This document shows positions 29,838 to 39,800 of a DNA stretch of 64,000 nucleotides, one piece after another. Each line of letters opens with the position of its first letter. Position 1 is the first letter of the stretch. Source of the DNA: Planctomycetota bacterium. GTDB lineage: Bacteria; Planctomycetota; UBA11346. The DNA is taken from contig JACDEI010000007.1 in the NCBI GenBank assembly GCA_013816485.1, positions 1-64,000 on the forward strand, given 5' to 3'. The position numbers and the translations under genes were made by a program. The notes beneath the pieces were generated by a model. It was not told the origin of the DNA, did not search any database, and saw only the letters and a program-made list of their open reading frames with translations.

Positions 29838-30173
29838 TTACTCAGAAACGATCACCACCGTCGCTCCCCGCTCGCGGCGTTTGCCATCGGGTTTCGCCGG
29901 CTTGGCCTTGGCCGAGCGTTTCAGCCGGGCCAGAACCTCCTCCAGAGCTTCGGTGGCGAGGGTGTCGAGGTCGGTCCCTGGGGTGACACTGATGATCTGC
30001 TCCAGGTCGTCGGCCAAGCGGCTGGGCACCGTCACGGTCAGGACGCTCGTATCCGGGCGCTCGCCGGCCTTGCGCCGGCCCTTGGACAACATCGCCGACA
30101 CCGCTTGGTCGCCGACCACCTGGTCGAGGGGATTGGTGCCGATGGTTTCGGGGACGGGTGGTTTCTTGGGCAT
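29838..30173 (-). CDS. small basic protein, putative ribbon-helix-helix partner of ParA
   Basis: TSVLTVTVPSRLADDLEQIISVTPGTDLDTLATEALEEVLARLKR has an RHH-like strand-helix-helix pattern; same strand and immediately downstream of parA. Confidence 0.6.
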   Translation of the reverse strand: MPKKPPVPETIGTNPLDQVVGDQAVSAMLSKGRRKAGERPDTSVLTVTVPSRLADDLEQIISVTPGTDLDTLATEALEEVLARLKRSAKAKPAKPDGKRRERGATVVIVSE

Positions 30174-30210
30174 GGGGGCTCGGGGATGGGGGAAAGGGGA
30201 TAGGGAAATT

Positions 30211-30313
30211 CAGAATGCAGAATGCAGAATGCAGAGCGCAGAGTGCAGAGTGCAGAGTGCAGAGTGCAGAGTGCAGAATATTGCGGAGATATTTCGCACT
30301 TCGCACTTCGCAC
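30211..30313. repeat. heptad element: CAGAATG/CAGAGTG-type x10 (30211-30280) and CGCACTT x2.7 (30295-30313)
   Basis: direct reading; reverse complement of CGCACTT rotates to GTGCGAA versus GTGCAGA. Confidence 0.92.
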
Positions 30314-30331
30314 GTGAACGCAGCGAGCTAC

Positions 30332-31090
30332 TCAGCGTTCCTGTCGCACGACCTCGGCCGCCAATGCGCGGTAATCTTCGGCACCATGGCAGCGGCTGTC
30401 GTAGACGGTGATCGGCTGGGCGAACGACCACGCTTCGGCGAGGCGGATGTTTTCACGGATGACGGTCTTGAACACCAACTTGCCGAACTTGGCGCGCAGC
30501 TGTTCGACCACTTCCTGCGTGTGACGGGTGCGGCCGTCGACGCGGCAGGCAACGATGCCGGTCAATTCCAGGTCGGCGTTGTGGCGCTCGCGCACGACCT
30601 CGGCGGTCTTGATGATCTGCGCCACGCCACCCAGGGCCATGACGTGGGCCTCGACCGGGATGAGCATCTCTTGCGCCGCGGCGAGCGCGCTGATGGCGAG
30701 CAAGCCGAGCGACGGCGGACAATCCATCAGCAGGTAGTCCCAACGATCCTTCGGCAGTTTCTTCAGTTTGCGTTTGAGCACGGTCTCACTGCCGATCTCA
30801 CCAGCGAGGACCTTCTCGACCCCGGCCAGCCAAGTCGAGCTCGGTATGATATCGATGCCGAGCGTGGCCGTCGCCTGCACCTGATCGATCAGCTCCGCAC
30901 GATCGGCCAACACATCGAGCAGACCCTTGCCACCGTCGGCGACACCGAACCACGCGGTGGCCGAGGCCTGTGGATCGAGATCGATGACCAGCACGCGTTT
31001 TCCGCGGTCGCCGAGTGCAGCAGCCAGGTTGACCGTGGTGGTGGTCTTGCCGCTGCCGCCTTTTTGATTGATGATCGCCAGGGTTCGCAT
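30332..31090 (-). CDS. parA: ParA/Soj family ATPase
   Basis: MRTLAIINQKGGSGKTTTTVNLAAAL deviant Walker A; VLVIDLDPQASAT; LLMDCPPSLG. Confidence 0.94.
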   Translation of the reverse strand: MRTLAIINQKGGSGKTTTTVNLAAALGDRGKRVLVIDLDPQASATAWFGVADGGKGLLDVLADRAELIDQVQATATLGIDIIPSSTWLAGVEKVLAGEIGSETVLKRKLKKLPKDRWDYLLMDCPPSLGLLAISALAAAQEMLIPVEAHVMALGGVAQIIKTAEVVRERHNADLELTGIVACRVDGRTRHTQEVVEQLRAKFGKLVFKTVIRENIRLAEAWSFAQPITVYDSRCHGAEDYRALAAEVVRQER

Positions 31091-31218
31091 GTCGTCTCCG
31101 TCCGTGGTGCCCATGACCAATGTCACGATGGGCGTTGGTCACCAGAAAGTAGAGGCCGCGGGTGGTTGCCCTCAAGTACGGGGATGGTGTTTCATGACCC
31201 AGCGTGGGATGGACGGGG

Positions 31219-31385
31219 CCGGAAGTCTGGAGTCCGGACTCCGGAAGTCTTTTACGTTCCGTGCCAATGATCCTCACCCTCCCAAACAATCACCCCGCGG
31301 TCATTGACCGCGGGGCGTGTTTCCTGCACGGGAATTTTCCGCTGTGCAAGACTCCGGACTCCGGACTCCGGACTCCGGACTCCGC
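31219..31385. repeat. heptad element: left TCCGGAN-type (31219-31246), right ACTCCGG x4 plus ACTCCGC (31351-31385)
   Basis: right unit reverse-complements to TCCGGAG (rotation); left units are each about one mismatch away. Confidence 0.85.
31293..31315. terminator. GC-rich hairpin, possible terminator
   Basis: CCCCGCGGTCA-T-TGACCGCGGGG; only weak T tract (CGTGTTT). Confidence 0.45.
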
Positions 31386-31390
31386 ACCTC

Positions 31391-32176
31391 CTATTTCAGC
31401 GGCACTGCCTCAACACCGCCCGGAGCCGGCTCACCGCCGCCAACCTTGATCAGCTCGACCTCAAAGATCAGCAGCGAGTTCGGCGCGATGCCCTGGTTAC
31501 CCTGTGGGCCGTAGGCCAGATCCGACGGGATGAAGAGCTTCCACTTGTCGCCCTCCTTCATCATCGGCAACGCTTCGAGCCAGCCCTGGATCAGGCCACC
31601 CGGATTCAGTGGAAAGTCGGCGGGTTCGCCGCGCGCGACCGACGAATCGAAGGTCGTACCATCAAGCATGGTGCCGACATAGTGCACCGTCACGGTCTTG
31701 CCCATCGCCGCCTGTTTGCCGGCGCCCTTGGTCAGCACCTGGTACTGGAGACCGCTGGCGGTGGTGGTGATGCCGTCCTTCTTGGCGTTCTCGTCGAGCC
31801 ACTTCTTGTTGTCGGCGACGCGCGACTCAGCGCGCTTGGCCTCCTTCGCCTGCATGCCGTCCTGGAAAGCCTGCATCACTGCCGGCTCTTCGGCTGCGGA
31901 CACCGCTGAGGGTTTGCCGGCGAGCGCGTCTTCGATCGCTTTGACGATCAACTTGGCGTCGAGATCACCAGCGAACGGCTTGAGGCGCTTGCCCATGTTC
32001 AGGCCGATCAGATAGCTGGCCTTCTGGTCGTTGGTCCAGCCGGCGGTCGCAGCAGCATCAGCAGCCGGAGCCGGAGCCGGAGTCGTGGCCGGAGCTGGTG
32101 CCGGAGCATCGGCGCCAACCAGACGGGTGAGACTGGCCACGCACAGCAGCGCAGCGACGAGAGGAAGACGGATCAT
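31391..32176 (-). CDS. exported FKBP-type peptidyl-prolyl cis-trans isomerase
   Basis: signal peptide, Pro/Ala linker, VTVHYVGTMLDGTTFDSSVARGEPADFPLNPGGLIQGWLEAL...LIFEVELIKV. Confidence 0.93.
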   Translation of the reverse strand: MIRLPLVAALLCVASLTRLVGADAPAPAPATTPAPAPAADAAATAGWTNDQKASYLIGLNMGKRLKPFAGDLDAKLIVKAIEDALAGKPSAVSAAEEPAVMQAFQDGMQAKEAKRAESRVADNKKWLDENAKKDGITTTASGLQYQVLTKGAGKQAAMGKTVTVHYVGTMLDGTTFDSSVARGEPADFPLNPGGLIQGWLEALPMMKEGDKWKLFIPSDLAYGPQGNQGIAPNSLLIFEVELIKVGGGEPAPGGVEAVPLK

Positions 32177-32327
32177 GACGGGCTCCGGGGTCGGCAGGCG
32201 GCAGACATGCCGGACCCGCACAGGTTGGATTGAAGGAGGACGGATGCTGAGACGCCCCCCCGGACGGCCAAGGGAAAAAGTGCACCTCGCGTGGCGATCC
32301 CCGCCGGGTGTGTGGACCTGCCGTGCC

Positions 32328-33506
32328 CTATTTCTTCGCGCCAAACGCGGTGAGCGCCGCCTGTTTGAAGATCGGCAGGATCTTGCCGCCGTTGGTGCCG
32401 GCGAAGCCGTTGTGCTGCACCAGAAAGATGGTGGCGAGGCCGTGTTTGCGCTCGAATGCCAGGTCGGTGGCGTAGGCACCGCCGTGGCCGTAGTAGTCGC
32501 CATTCACCGAGAAGCAGAAGCCGTACCCGTTGGGCAGGTCTCCCGTCTGTTTGCTGATCATCTGCGCCAGTGATGCCGCCGAGAGGTATCGCCGGCCATC
32601 GAGTTCACCGCCAGCGAGGATCATGCGCGCATAACGCGCGAGATCCTTGGCGGTGGAGAACAAGCCACCGCCCGGGCAGGCGAAACGTGTCGACGCATCG
32701 AGCGGGTAGCTCAGGTAGTTGATCTGGATCTCGTCGAGCGCGCTCTTGTCCTTGGTCGGGCGGTAGGATTTGGCCAACCGCGTGAGCTGCGCCGCAGTTG
32801 GAAAGCTGGTGGTGTCGACCATGCCGAGCGGAATGAACAAGCGTGTACGCATGACCTCCTCGAACGGTTTGCCCTCGACCAGTTCGATGATGCGCCCGGC
32901 GACGTTGGTGCCGCAGTTGCTGTACGACCAGCCGGTGCCCGGCTCGAACGTGAGCGGCAGCTTGGCTGATTGCGTGACCGACTCGGCGATCGGCAGGACG
33001 TCGATCTTGCCCTTTTCCGCCGGCAACAGGAACAGCAGGCCGCTGGTGTGCGCCAAGACATGGCGCACCAGGATCGGACGTTCGGCTTTCTTCCGCGTGA
33101 CCTGATCGCCGGTTTTGGTTTCGACCTGCATCTCGGCGAACTCCGGCAGGTACTTCGCCACCGGCGCATCGACGTCGATCTTGCCCTCGTCCACCAGCAT
33201 CATCAGCACGGTGGCGGTGAGCGGCTTGGACATCGAGGCGATCCACACCAATGCGTCCGGCGGCATCGGTTTGTTCGCGGCGATGTCGGCCAAGCCAATC
33301 GCCTGATGACTGAGGACGCCGTCCTTGTTCACCACCATCGTTACCGCACCGGCAAGCGCGTGGTTCTCGACGAACGGTTTCAGCTTGCCGACGAGATCAA
33401 CCTGCGGCGCTGCCTCTCCAGCGAACGCGGACGGGCTGGCGATGGCGAATAACGCGGCCAACGACCAGGCAAGGCAACGACTCCACGGACGGATACTGAG
33501 CGACAT
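32328..33506 (-). CDS. beta-lactamase class C-like serine hydrolase
   Basis: SMSKPLTATVLMMLVDEGKIDVD (SxxK), WSYSNCG (YxN). Confidence 0.9.
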   Translation of the reverse strand: MSLSIRPWSRCLAWSLAALFAIASPSAFAGEAAPQVDLVGKLKPFVENHALAGAVTMVVNKDGVLSHQAIGLADIAANKPMPPDALVWIASMSKPLTATVLMMLVDEGKIDVDAPVAKYLPEFAEMQVETKTGDQVTRKKAERPILVRHVLAHTSGLLFLLPAEKGKIDVLPIAESVTQSAKLPLTFEPGTGWSYSNCGTNVAGRIIELVEGKPFEEVMRTRLFIPLGMVDTTSFPTAAQLTRLAKSYRPTKDKSALDEIQINYLSYPLDASTRFACPGGGLFSTAKDLARYARMILAGGELDGRRYLSAASLAQMISKQTGDLPNGYGFCFSVNGDYYGHGGAYATDLAFERKHGLATIFLVQHNGFAGTNGGKILPIFKQAALTAFGAKK

Positions 33507-33574
33507 GAGATCTCCTGATGGTCTTGGTAACTACCGGCCAACGCCGTTGACATTGACGACGATCTGCTTGCCCA

Positions 33575-33770
33575 GGAGACCAGAGAAATTGAACCAGAGG
33601 AACGGAGGAACGGAGGAACGGAGGGAAAGACGAGAAACTGCCAACTTCTGGATAGGCTTCGGCCGGCTCCTACTGTTGCTCCCCGTTGCTCCCCGTTGCT
33701 CCCCGTTGCTCCCCGTTGCTCCCCTCCGTTGCTCCGTTCCTCTTGTTCAATCCCTGTCTTCCGTCTTTTC
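33575..33770. repeat. MITE-like imperfect inverted element with 8-bp (AACGGAGG x3) and 10-bp (CCCCGTTGCT x4) tandem repeats
   Basis: left ATTGAACCAGAGGAACGGAGGAACGGAGG versus reverse complement of right ATTGAACAAGAGGAACGGAGCAACGGAGG. Confidence 0.82.
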
Positions 33771-34904
33771 TTACTGCCAACGCACTCCACGCCAGTCGCG
33801 GCGTTGACGCTCGTCGAGGAAAGTCCAGGCAACGATGCGGCTGCGTTTCTGCCCGTGTGCGAGGTCGATGACACGGCGTTCACGCACATGCGCGGCCTGC
33901 AAGGCGCGCACGATCATCGGCACGCTGCTTTCCTTCGACACCAATGAGGTGAACCACAGGCACAGCCCCGGCGTCTGACGGCTCTCGCCGATCATGCGGG
34001 TGATGAAGCCGATCTCACCACCGGGGCACCAGAGTTCGCCGTCCTTGCCACCGAAGTTGAGCACCGGCGTGCCACCGCGGACGGCCGCGTGTTTGCCTAG
34101 GTGATGCCATTTGCGCGTGCTGCCGGCGGCGGCCTCTGCCGCCGAGGCGTGGAAGGGCGGGTTGCACAACGAGACATCGAAATGTTCATCCGTCTGCACC
34201 ACGCCCGCAAACAACGTCTGCGGTGAACGCTGACGGCGCAGGGTGATGGCGTCACCAAGTCCGTGATTGGCTTTTATGATGCGCTGGGCCGAGGCGAGCG
34301 CGTCGGCATCGCAGTCGGTGCCGACGAAATGCCAGCCGTACTCGCGGTGACCGATCAGCGGATAGATCGCACTGGCACCGACGCCGACATCGAGCGCTGA
34401 AATCTTTGGCCCACGTGGGGTCTTGCCGTCGTTGCCCTCCGCCAACAGATCGGCGAGGTGATGCAAGTAGTCCGCGCGCCCAGGAATCGGCGGACAGAGG
34501 TAGCCCGCCGGAATATCCCAGTCGCTGATGCCGTAGTGCGTCCGCAGCAGCGCCTGGTTGAGCGCCTTCACCGCTGCTGGGTTGGCAAAGTCGATCGAGG
34601 GGTTGCCGTACTTGGTGGTAATGACGAAACGTGCCAGCGCCGGACTGTCGGCGATCAACCTTGCGAAATCGTACTGCCCGTGATGGCGACTGCGGGGATG
34701 GAGACCGTCCTTCGCCTGGGTGTTGACCCCGCTCGCTAGGGGTTGACCGCCCGTGGGTTTCTTCCCTTGGACCTTTGATGTCGCCGGCTTTTTTCCGCGC
34801 GCGGGCTTATCTGCACTCGTCGGTTTTTTCCCGGGCGCAGACGCGACTGCATCCGGCACCGCAACAACAGGAGTGGGAGCGGTGGAGGGCTTGGGGCGAC
34901 GCAT
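33771..34904 (-). CDS. rlmF: 23S rRNA (adenine1618-N6)-methyltransferase with Lys/Pro/Ala-rich N-terminal extension
   Basis: [58 protein letters not shown]. Confidence 0.92.
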   Translation of the reverse strand: MRRPKPSTAPTPVVAVPDAVASAPGKKPTSADKPARGKKPATSKVQGKKPTGGQPLASGVNTQAKDGLHPRSRHHGQYDFARLIADSPALARFVITTKYGNPSIDFANPAAVKALNQALLRTHYGISDWDIPAGYLCPPIPGRADYLHHLADLLAEGNDGKTPRGPKISALDVGVGASAIYPLIGHREYGWHFVGTDCDADALASAQRIIKANHGLGDAITLRRQRSPQTLFAGVVQTDEHFDVSLCNPPFHASAAEAAAGSTRKWHHLGKHAAVRGGTPVLNFGGKDGELWCPGGEIGFITRMIGESRQTPGLCLWFTSLVSKESSVPMIVRALQAAHVRERRVIDLAHGQKRSRIVAWTFLDERQRRDWRGVRWQ

Positions 34905-35026
34905 GGTCGTCTGATGTAACGGACGAAGCGGAAACGCCTAGAGTCCTTGAGAGGGGCGATTGCGACCTGCCGCATGGCTGTCCACGGCGACATCACCCCG
35001 TCGTTACACGATGACGACGCTCGTGA

Positions 35027-35836
35027 TCACAAGCTCTGGAGGTAACCCGCGATCATTTCGCTGCCGTAATCCACCTCCAACTGATCACCGGCGGCGAAGG
35101 TCCCGGACTTCAATTCATCGCGCAGATCCTTGACCATGAGGGAACGCTCGCCGACTTTCCAGGAATTGTAGACGCTGGCCTCCTCCATCGCCTCCAACAG
35201 TGCGATGGCATCCGGGATCAGCTTTCGTTTGACCAAGTGCACCACCAGGGCGGTGACCGCCTTATGCATACCGCGGTCGATGATCGACCGCTCCTCATCA
35301 CGGATCTCATCCGCGCTTTTCGCCAAGTATACGCCAACGATCTTGAATCCATTGCTCAAGGTCCGCGGCGACAACGCGGTGAGTTTCCTCAGCGGCATGA
35401 AGACCACCCCCTGCTTGAGATTGGCGATGAGGAAGTTGTCGATCTCTTTTTTCGCGGTGACCACACCTTCGTCCCGGCGCTTCGTTTCATATTTCACCAT
35501 GAAATCAGCGCTCACGGCCTGCTGCCGTGACTGCACCATCAGACCAGCAGCCACCAGCAGCACGATGCCGCCGACATAAACACCATTGAGCGCGAGGCAT
35601 ACCCGCGATGGCACGGAAAAACGTTCACTGCGTGCATGCAGGATGGCGAGCACGATGCCCGCGATGCCACTGACGAACGACACCAAGCCGAACACCCCGG
35701 CAGCAACCGCTCCCGGTGGCGTGCCGATGACGAACATACGTCCACCCATGGTCACGCCTGTCACGCCAACGATGACCCCTGAAATAATGAGGGTGACAAA
35801 CGAGGTGATCAGACAGATGTAGGCGAGCTTGCCCAT
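35027..35836 (-). CDS. multi-TM hypothetical protein
   Basis: several N-terminal TM helices; start ATG 35836. Confidence 0.72.
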   Translation of the reverse strand: MGKLAYICLITSFVTLIISGVIVGVTGVTMGGRMFVIGTPPGAVAAGVFGLVSFVSGIAGIVLAILHARSERFSVPSRVCLALNGVYVGGIVLLVAAGLMVQSRQQAVSADFMVKYETKRRDEGVVTAKKEIDNFLIANLKQGVVFMPLRKLTALSPRTLSNGFKIVGVYLAKSADEIRDEERSIIDRGMHKAVTALVVHLVKRKLIPDAIALLEAMEEASVYNSWKVGERSLMVKDLRDELKSGTFAAGDQLEVDYGSEMIAGYLQSL

Positions 35837-35961
35837 GGCGAATCTCCGCGGGCGGAGTGATAGCCGGAACGGCGGCACCCGCAATGCGCCACGCCATCAC
35901 CTGCAGAATGCGCGGACAGCCCGGATAGACCGTGAGGCGCCCGCGCTCGACCACGACACGA

Positions 35962-36816
35962 TCAGGGCGCTGGTGTCGCCGCAATTCTGCGCGTGGTGTG
36001 TCCGACGATGAAGTCGACCACCGGCGTGGGATCATCCAGACCATGCGGATGGTGCCCGACACCAGCTTTGTGGATGACCTCGATGGTGCCTTTGAGAGCG
36101 CGGTAGCGTTGTTCGATGATGGCGGTGTTCTCCGCCACTGGCACCACGTCATCGGCGTCGCCGACCACATGGATGAGTGGAATGCCGGCCTCGGCCAAGG
36201 TGCTGAGCACGTCGATGGGATTGCCGAGGTACGCCAGCGCATCCTCCTCAGTAGGGAATTCGTAGAGCTTCATCAACGCTGCCCAATCCTTCGGGCTACC
36301 TTTGCTCATCCCCTTGCCACCGGGCCAGCTCTTGAAGTCGCACACCGGCGCATCGCCATAGATCACCGCGACCTTGTCGGGGTTCTCGGACGCGAAGCGG
36401 TAGGAATAGAGTCCGCCGCGACTGATGCCGATCAGCGCCGCTTTCGCTGCCAGACCCTTGGCCACCAGCGCAGCGTGGAAGGCGACGAAGTGTTTCTGCG
36501 CCGGCGGACTGCCGAAGGTGTTGCCGACGGCGATATGCGCGTGGTGGAACCCAGCGGCCAACAATTGCGGAGCAGCACAGCGCCCGGTGAACGCATCGGG
36601 GAACTCCAAACACCACGACCACGGCTTACCCGGCAACGCCTGCTTGGGTTCGACCACCCAGGCCGTGCAGCCGTCGATGACGGTGGTGTGCCGCGTGTGG
36701 CCATGCCAAGTGTCAATGGTCGCGCCGGGCCACAACGGTTCACTGGCGGTGCAGACCGCGGTCACCAGGACGAGGCCAAGGAACAGGAACGGTCGCGGGA
36801 TCATCATGCGCGCCAC
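35962..36816 (-). CDS. exported alpha/beta hydrolase
   Basis: signal peptide; ALIGISRGGLYSYRFA nucleophile elbow; HVVGDADDVVPVAEN; GVGHHPHGLDDP. Confidence 0.83.
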   Translation of the reverse strand: MARMMIPRPFLFLGLVLVTAVCTASEPLWPGATIDTWHGHTRHTTVIDGCTAWVVEPKQALPGKPWSWCLEFPDAFTGRCAAPQLLAAGFHHAHIAVGNTFGSPPAQKHFVAFHAALVAKGLAAKAALIGISRGGLYSYRFASENPDKVAVIYGDAPVCDFKSWPGGKGMSKGSPKDWAALMKLYEFPTEEDALAYLGNPIDVLSTLAEAGIPLIHVVGDADDVVPVAENTAIIEQRYRALKGTIEVIHKAGVGHHPHGLDDPTPVVDFIVGHTTRRIAATPAP

Positions 36817-36873
36817 GGTGGATGCCCCTGGTCATGACACCAGCAGCGACTCCGCCGTCCACGCGCGCTGATG

Positions 36874-39800
36874 TCAGCCACCCGCCGCCGGCACGAACAC
36901 CACCTGCTCGAACACCGCGGTGGTGCGCACAGCGTTGTCGTGCGCGGTGACCGCCAAGCCGATCACCGGCGTGGTGCCGAGCGGCACGCTGATGGTGGTG
37001 CCCACTTGGGTCCAGGCGATCCCATCATCCGACACCCATCCACTGAGCGTGGAGCCGCTGCGCACGATGCGCACCCATCCAGGAGCGGCACGCCCCGCCA
37101 CCGCCGCGCTACCGGAGGTACCGCCGGTCGCACTACGATACTGGAACGACGCACCGTTCGCCGGCGTCAGTACCATCATGCCGTGGACGCTGCCGGCCGC
37201 GGTACTGGCACGCACCATCACCCCCGCTTTGGCCCAGGCATTGGTGTTGCCCAGCGACACCACGCGCGCGATCAGTTCCCCGTCCGTGGTGAGCGGACGA
37301 TGGACGAACTGGAACGCATCGGCATTGCCCCAGATATCGGCACCACCACCGAGGAGCGTGAAATCATCACCATCACCGGTGACGGAGCCCGCCAGCCCTA
37401 CCGCACCGATGTCGGTCGAAGTCCACGGTGCCGGCAGGCCAGCAACCGCCGCAGGCAGACGCCAGAGCGCCGAGGTCGGAACCAGTTGTTTGGCGATGCC
37501 CGGACCCGACCAGCTGAATTGCAGGCCGGCACCACCACCGTTCTCGAAGAACTCGACACGCAGCGGATGGTAACCAGCGGCAAGCGTGAGCGTCGCCGAA
37601 CGTTCCTGCATCCCATGCAGGCCATCATTGTCGATGACCATGGCTCCATCGAGGAATACCCGCGAGCCATCGTCCGAACTGATGAACAACGTATACGAAC
37701 CAGCGGTGTCGATTTTCAGCCAGCCGCTGTGTCGACTGGCGAAGGTGTCGACCATCGTCGTCGGTAATCCGCTCCACGCGGTCGAGACGCTGGCATAGGC
37801 GATCTGCGCATCGGTGCGGCTGGCCTCAGGTACCCGCCCAGTCAAATCAGGAATCACCGATAACGCAGTGGTGAAGTCGAAGAACTCCGCCAGCAGGCCA
37901 GCGACATACGGCGGCGCCACGGAGTCCTCCTGCCACAACGCGGAGGCAGGCACGATCTGCTTGGCGATACCAGGACCCGACCAGCGGAACTCCAGACCAG
38001 CGCCACCACCGCTCTCGAAGAACTCGACCCTCAGGTGGTGGTAGCCGGCGTTGAGCGTTACCGTCGCCGAACGCTCCTGCATACCATGCAGGCCGTCGTT
38101 GTTGATCAGCAACGCACCATCCAGGTAGACCCGTGAGCCGTCATCCGAACTGATGAACAACGTGTACGAACCAGCGGTGTCGATCTTCAGCCAACCCGTG
38201 TGCCGGCTAGCGAAGGTATCGGCCATCGTCGTCGGCAGACCACTCCACGCGGTCGACACGCTGGTGTAGGCAATCTGCGTATCGGTTCGCGTGACATCCG
38301 CCGTCCGTCCGCTGAGGTCGGGGATCACCGACAACGCGGTGGTGTAATCGAAGAACTGGGCCAGCAGACCCGGCTTGAACGCCGCCGGCGGATCATCGAC
38401 CGCTGTCACCGTGATGGTGACGGTCGCAGACTGGCTATCGACTTGGCCATCGTTGGCGACGTAGGTGAACGAGTCAGTGCCGTACCAGTCGAGCGATGGC
38501 ATATAACGATAACCACCACTGATGCTGGTGAGCGTGCCGTTCGCCGGCTGGTTGGTCACGCGCACCGTCAATGGATTGCCGTCTGCGTCGCTGTCGTTGG
38601 CGAGCAAGCTGGCAGTTGTGATGGTGAGTGCGGTGTCCTCTGACGTGGTGAACACATCGCCGATTGCAGCAGGCGGACTGTTGGTGGGCACCTGCGTGAA
38701 TGCGAATTTGCGTATGCTCGGCGATTGAATGTTCGAATCGCCGTCCGCGATGTAGAGGGCATTGCCCGCTAGTGCGAGCGGGCCTACCTGGGACAGGGGG
38801 AAGCGTATACCCAGGGTTGCACGATCGAGGAAGCAGGTGGCCTTGCTATAAGAACTATCTGCGCACCCGACGATCACTGCATCATCGGTTACGATCGGTC
38901 CATACAACGGTGCGTACGGAAGAGCGATGGAGGCCAGACGACGACCAGACGCGAGGTCGAATACGTCCATCCCCATGTGTCGCGGAGCATAGACCACACC
39001 ATCGTGAATCACTGGAGTCAGCTTCCAGTTCCCCAAAGGGGGGACGGCCTGCCAGGACACCGACAGATCGTTTGCATCACAGACGATCAGGCGCCTGTCG
39101 TCACGCAGGACGAGTTTGTTTCCGCTGAGCACGGGAACCGTCCTCATCCATCCGTTCGCCGACTGGGTCTGCACCAACTGGCGCTGCTGCTGCAACGCAC
39201 CAGTGGTGGCGTCATGGCGGCGGATGGTTCCCTGCATCCAGGTGAAGAGCACGCCATTTCCATAGGTCGGACTCCAGTCATCAAAGGTTGGGAGCGCCGT
39301 ATACGTGAACCGCTGGGTACCTGATGCGGCATCATATCCGTACAACCGGTTTGATCCTCCACTCCACACCATGCCGTTGGCTACCGTTGGCGGCCAACCA
39401 GTTGTGACCTGGGCGGAGGAGGTCCAACGCTGCGCCCCGGTCGACAGATCCATGGCCTGAAGACGGTTTCCGTTGGAGTAGGTGTTGTTGGCGACAAAGA
39501 CCGTGGATTGGTCGATGGTCGGAATGGTGGCATCGCCCGCCTCGAATCCCCGCTCCCAGATGCGTTGTCCCGTGGCTGTATCAAAACCACTGACCAACAT
39601 CTGACCGTAGGCGTAGTAGTCGATCGCTGCGACCAACCGGTTGCCGACCACGGCCGCACCACGCATGCGATTGACCGATGACGAACCTGCTGAGTAACTG
39701 GCAGTCCAAGCAAGGGTCGGTGCCACCTCACCGACAAAACCAGGGAAGTGCCCGGTATGCTGCGGATCACGACCGATCATCGGCCAGTCGCCGATCAGTC

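Noticed and set aside
30158-31270. 370-aa plus-strand ORF across parA
   Set aside because: Antisense shadow of parA plus the heptad array; no family similarity.
32045-32105. GCCGGA-rich repeat in the FKBP gene as a repeat element
   Set aside because: It encodes the ordinary Ala/Pro linker (APAPATTPAPAPAADA) after the signal peptide.
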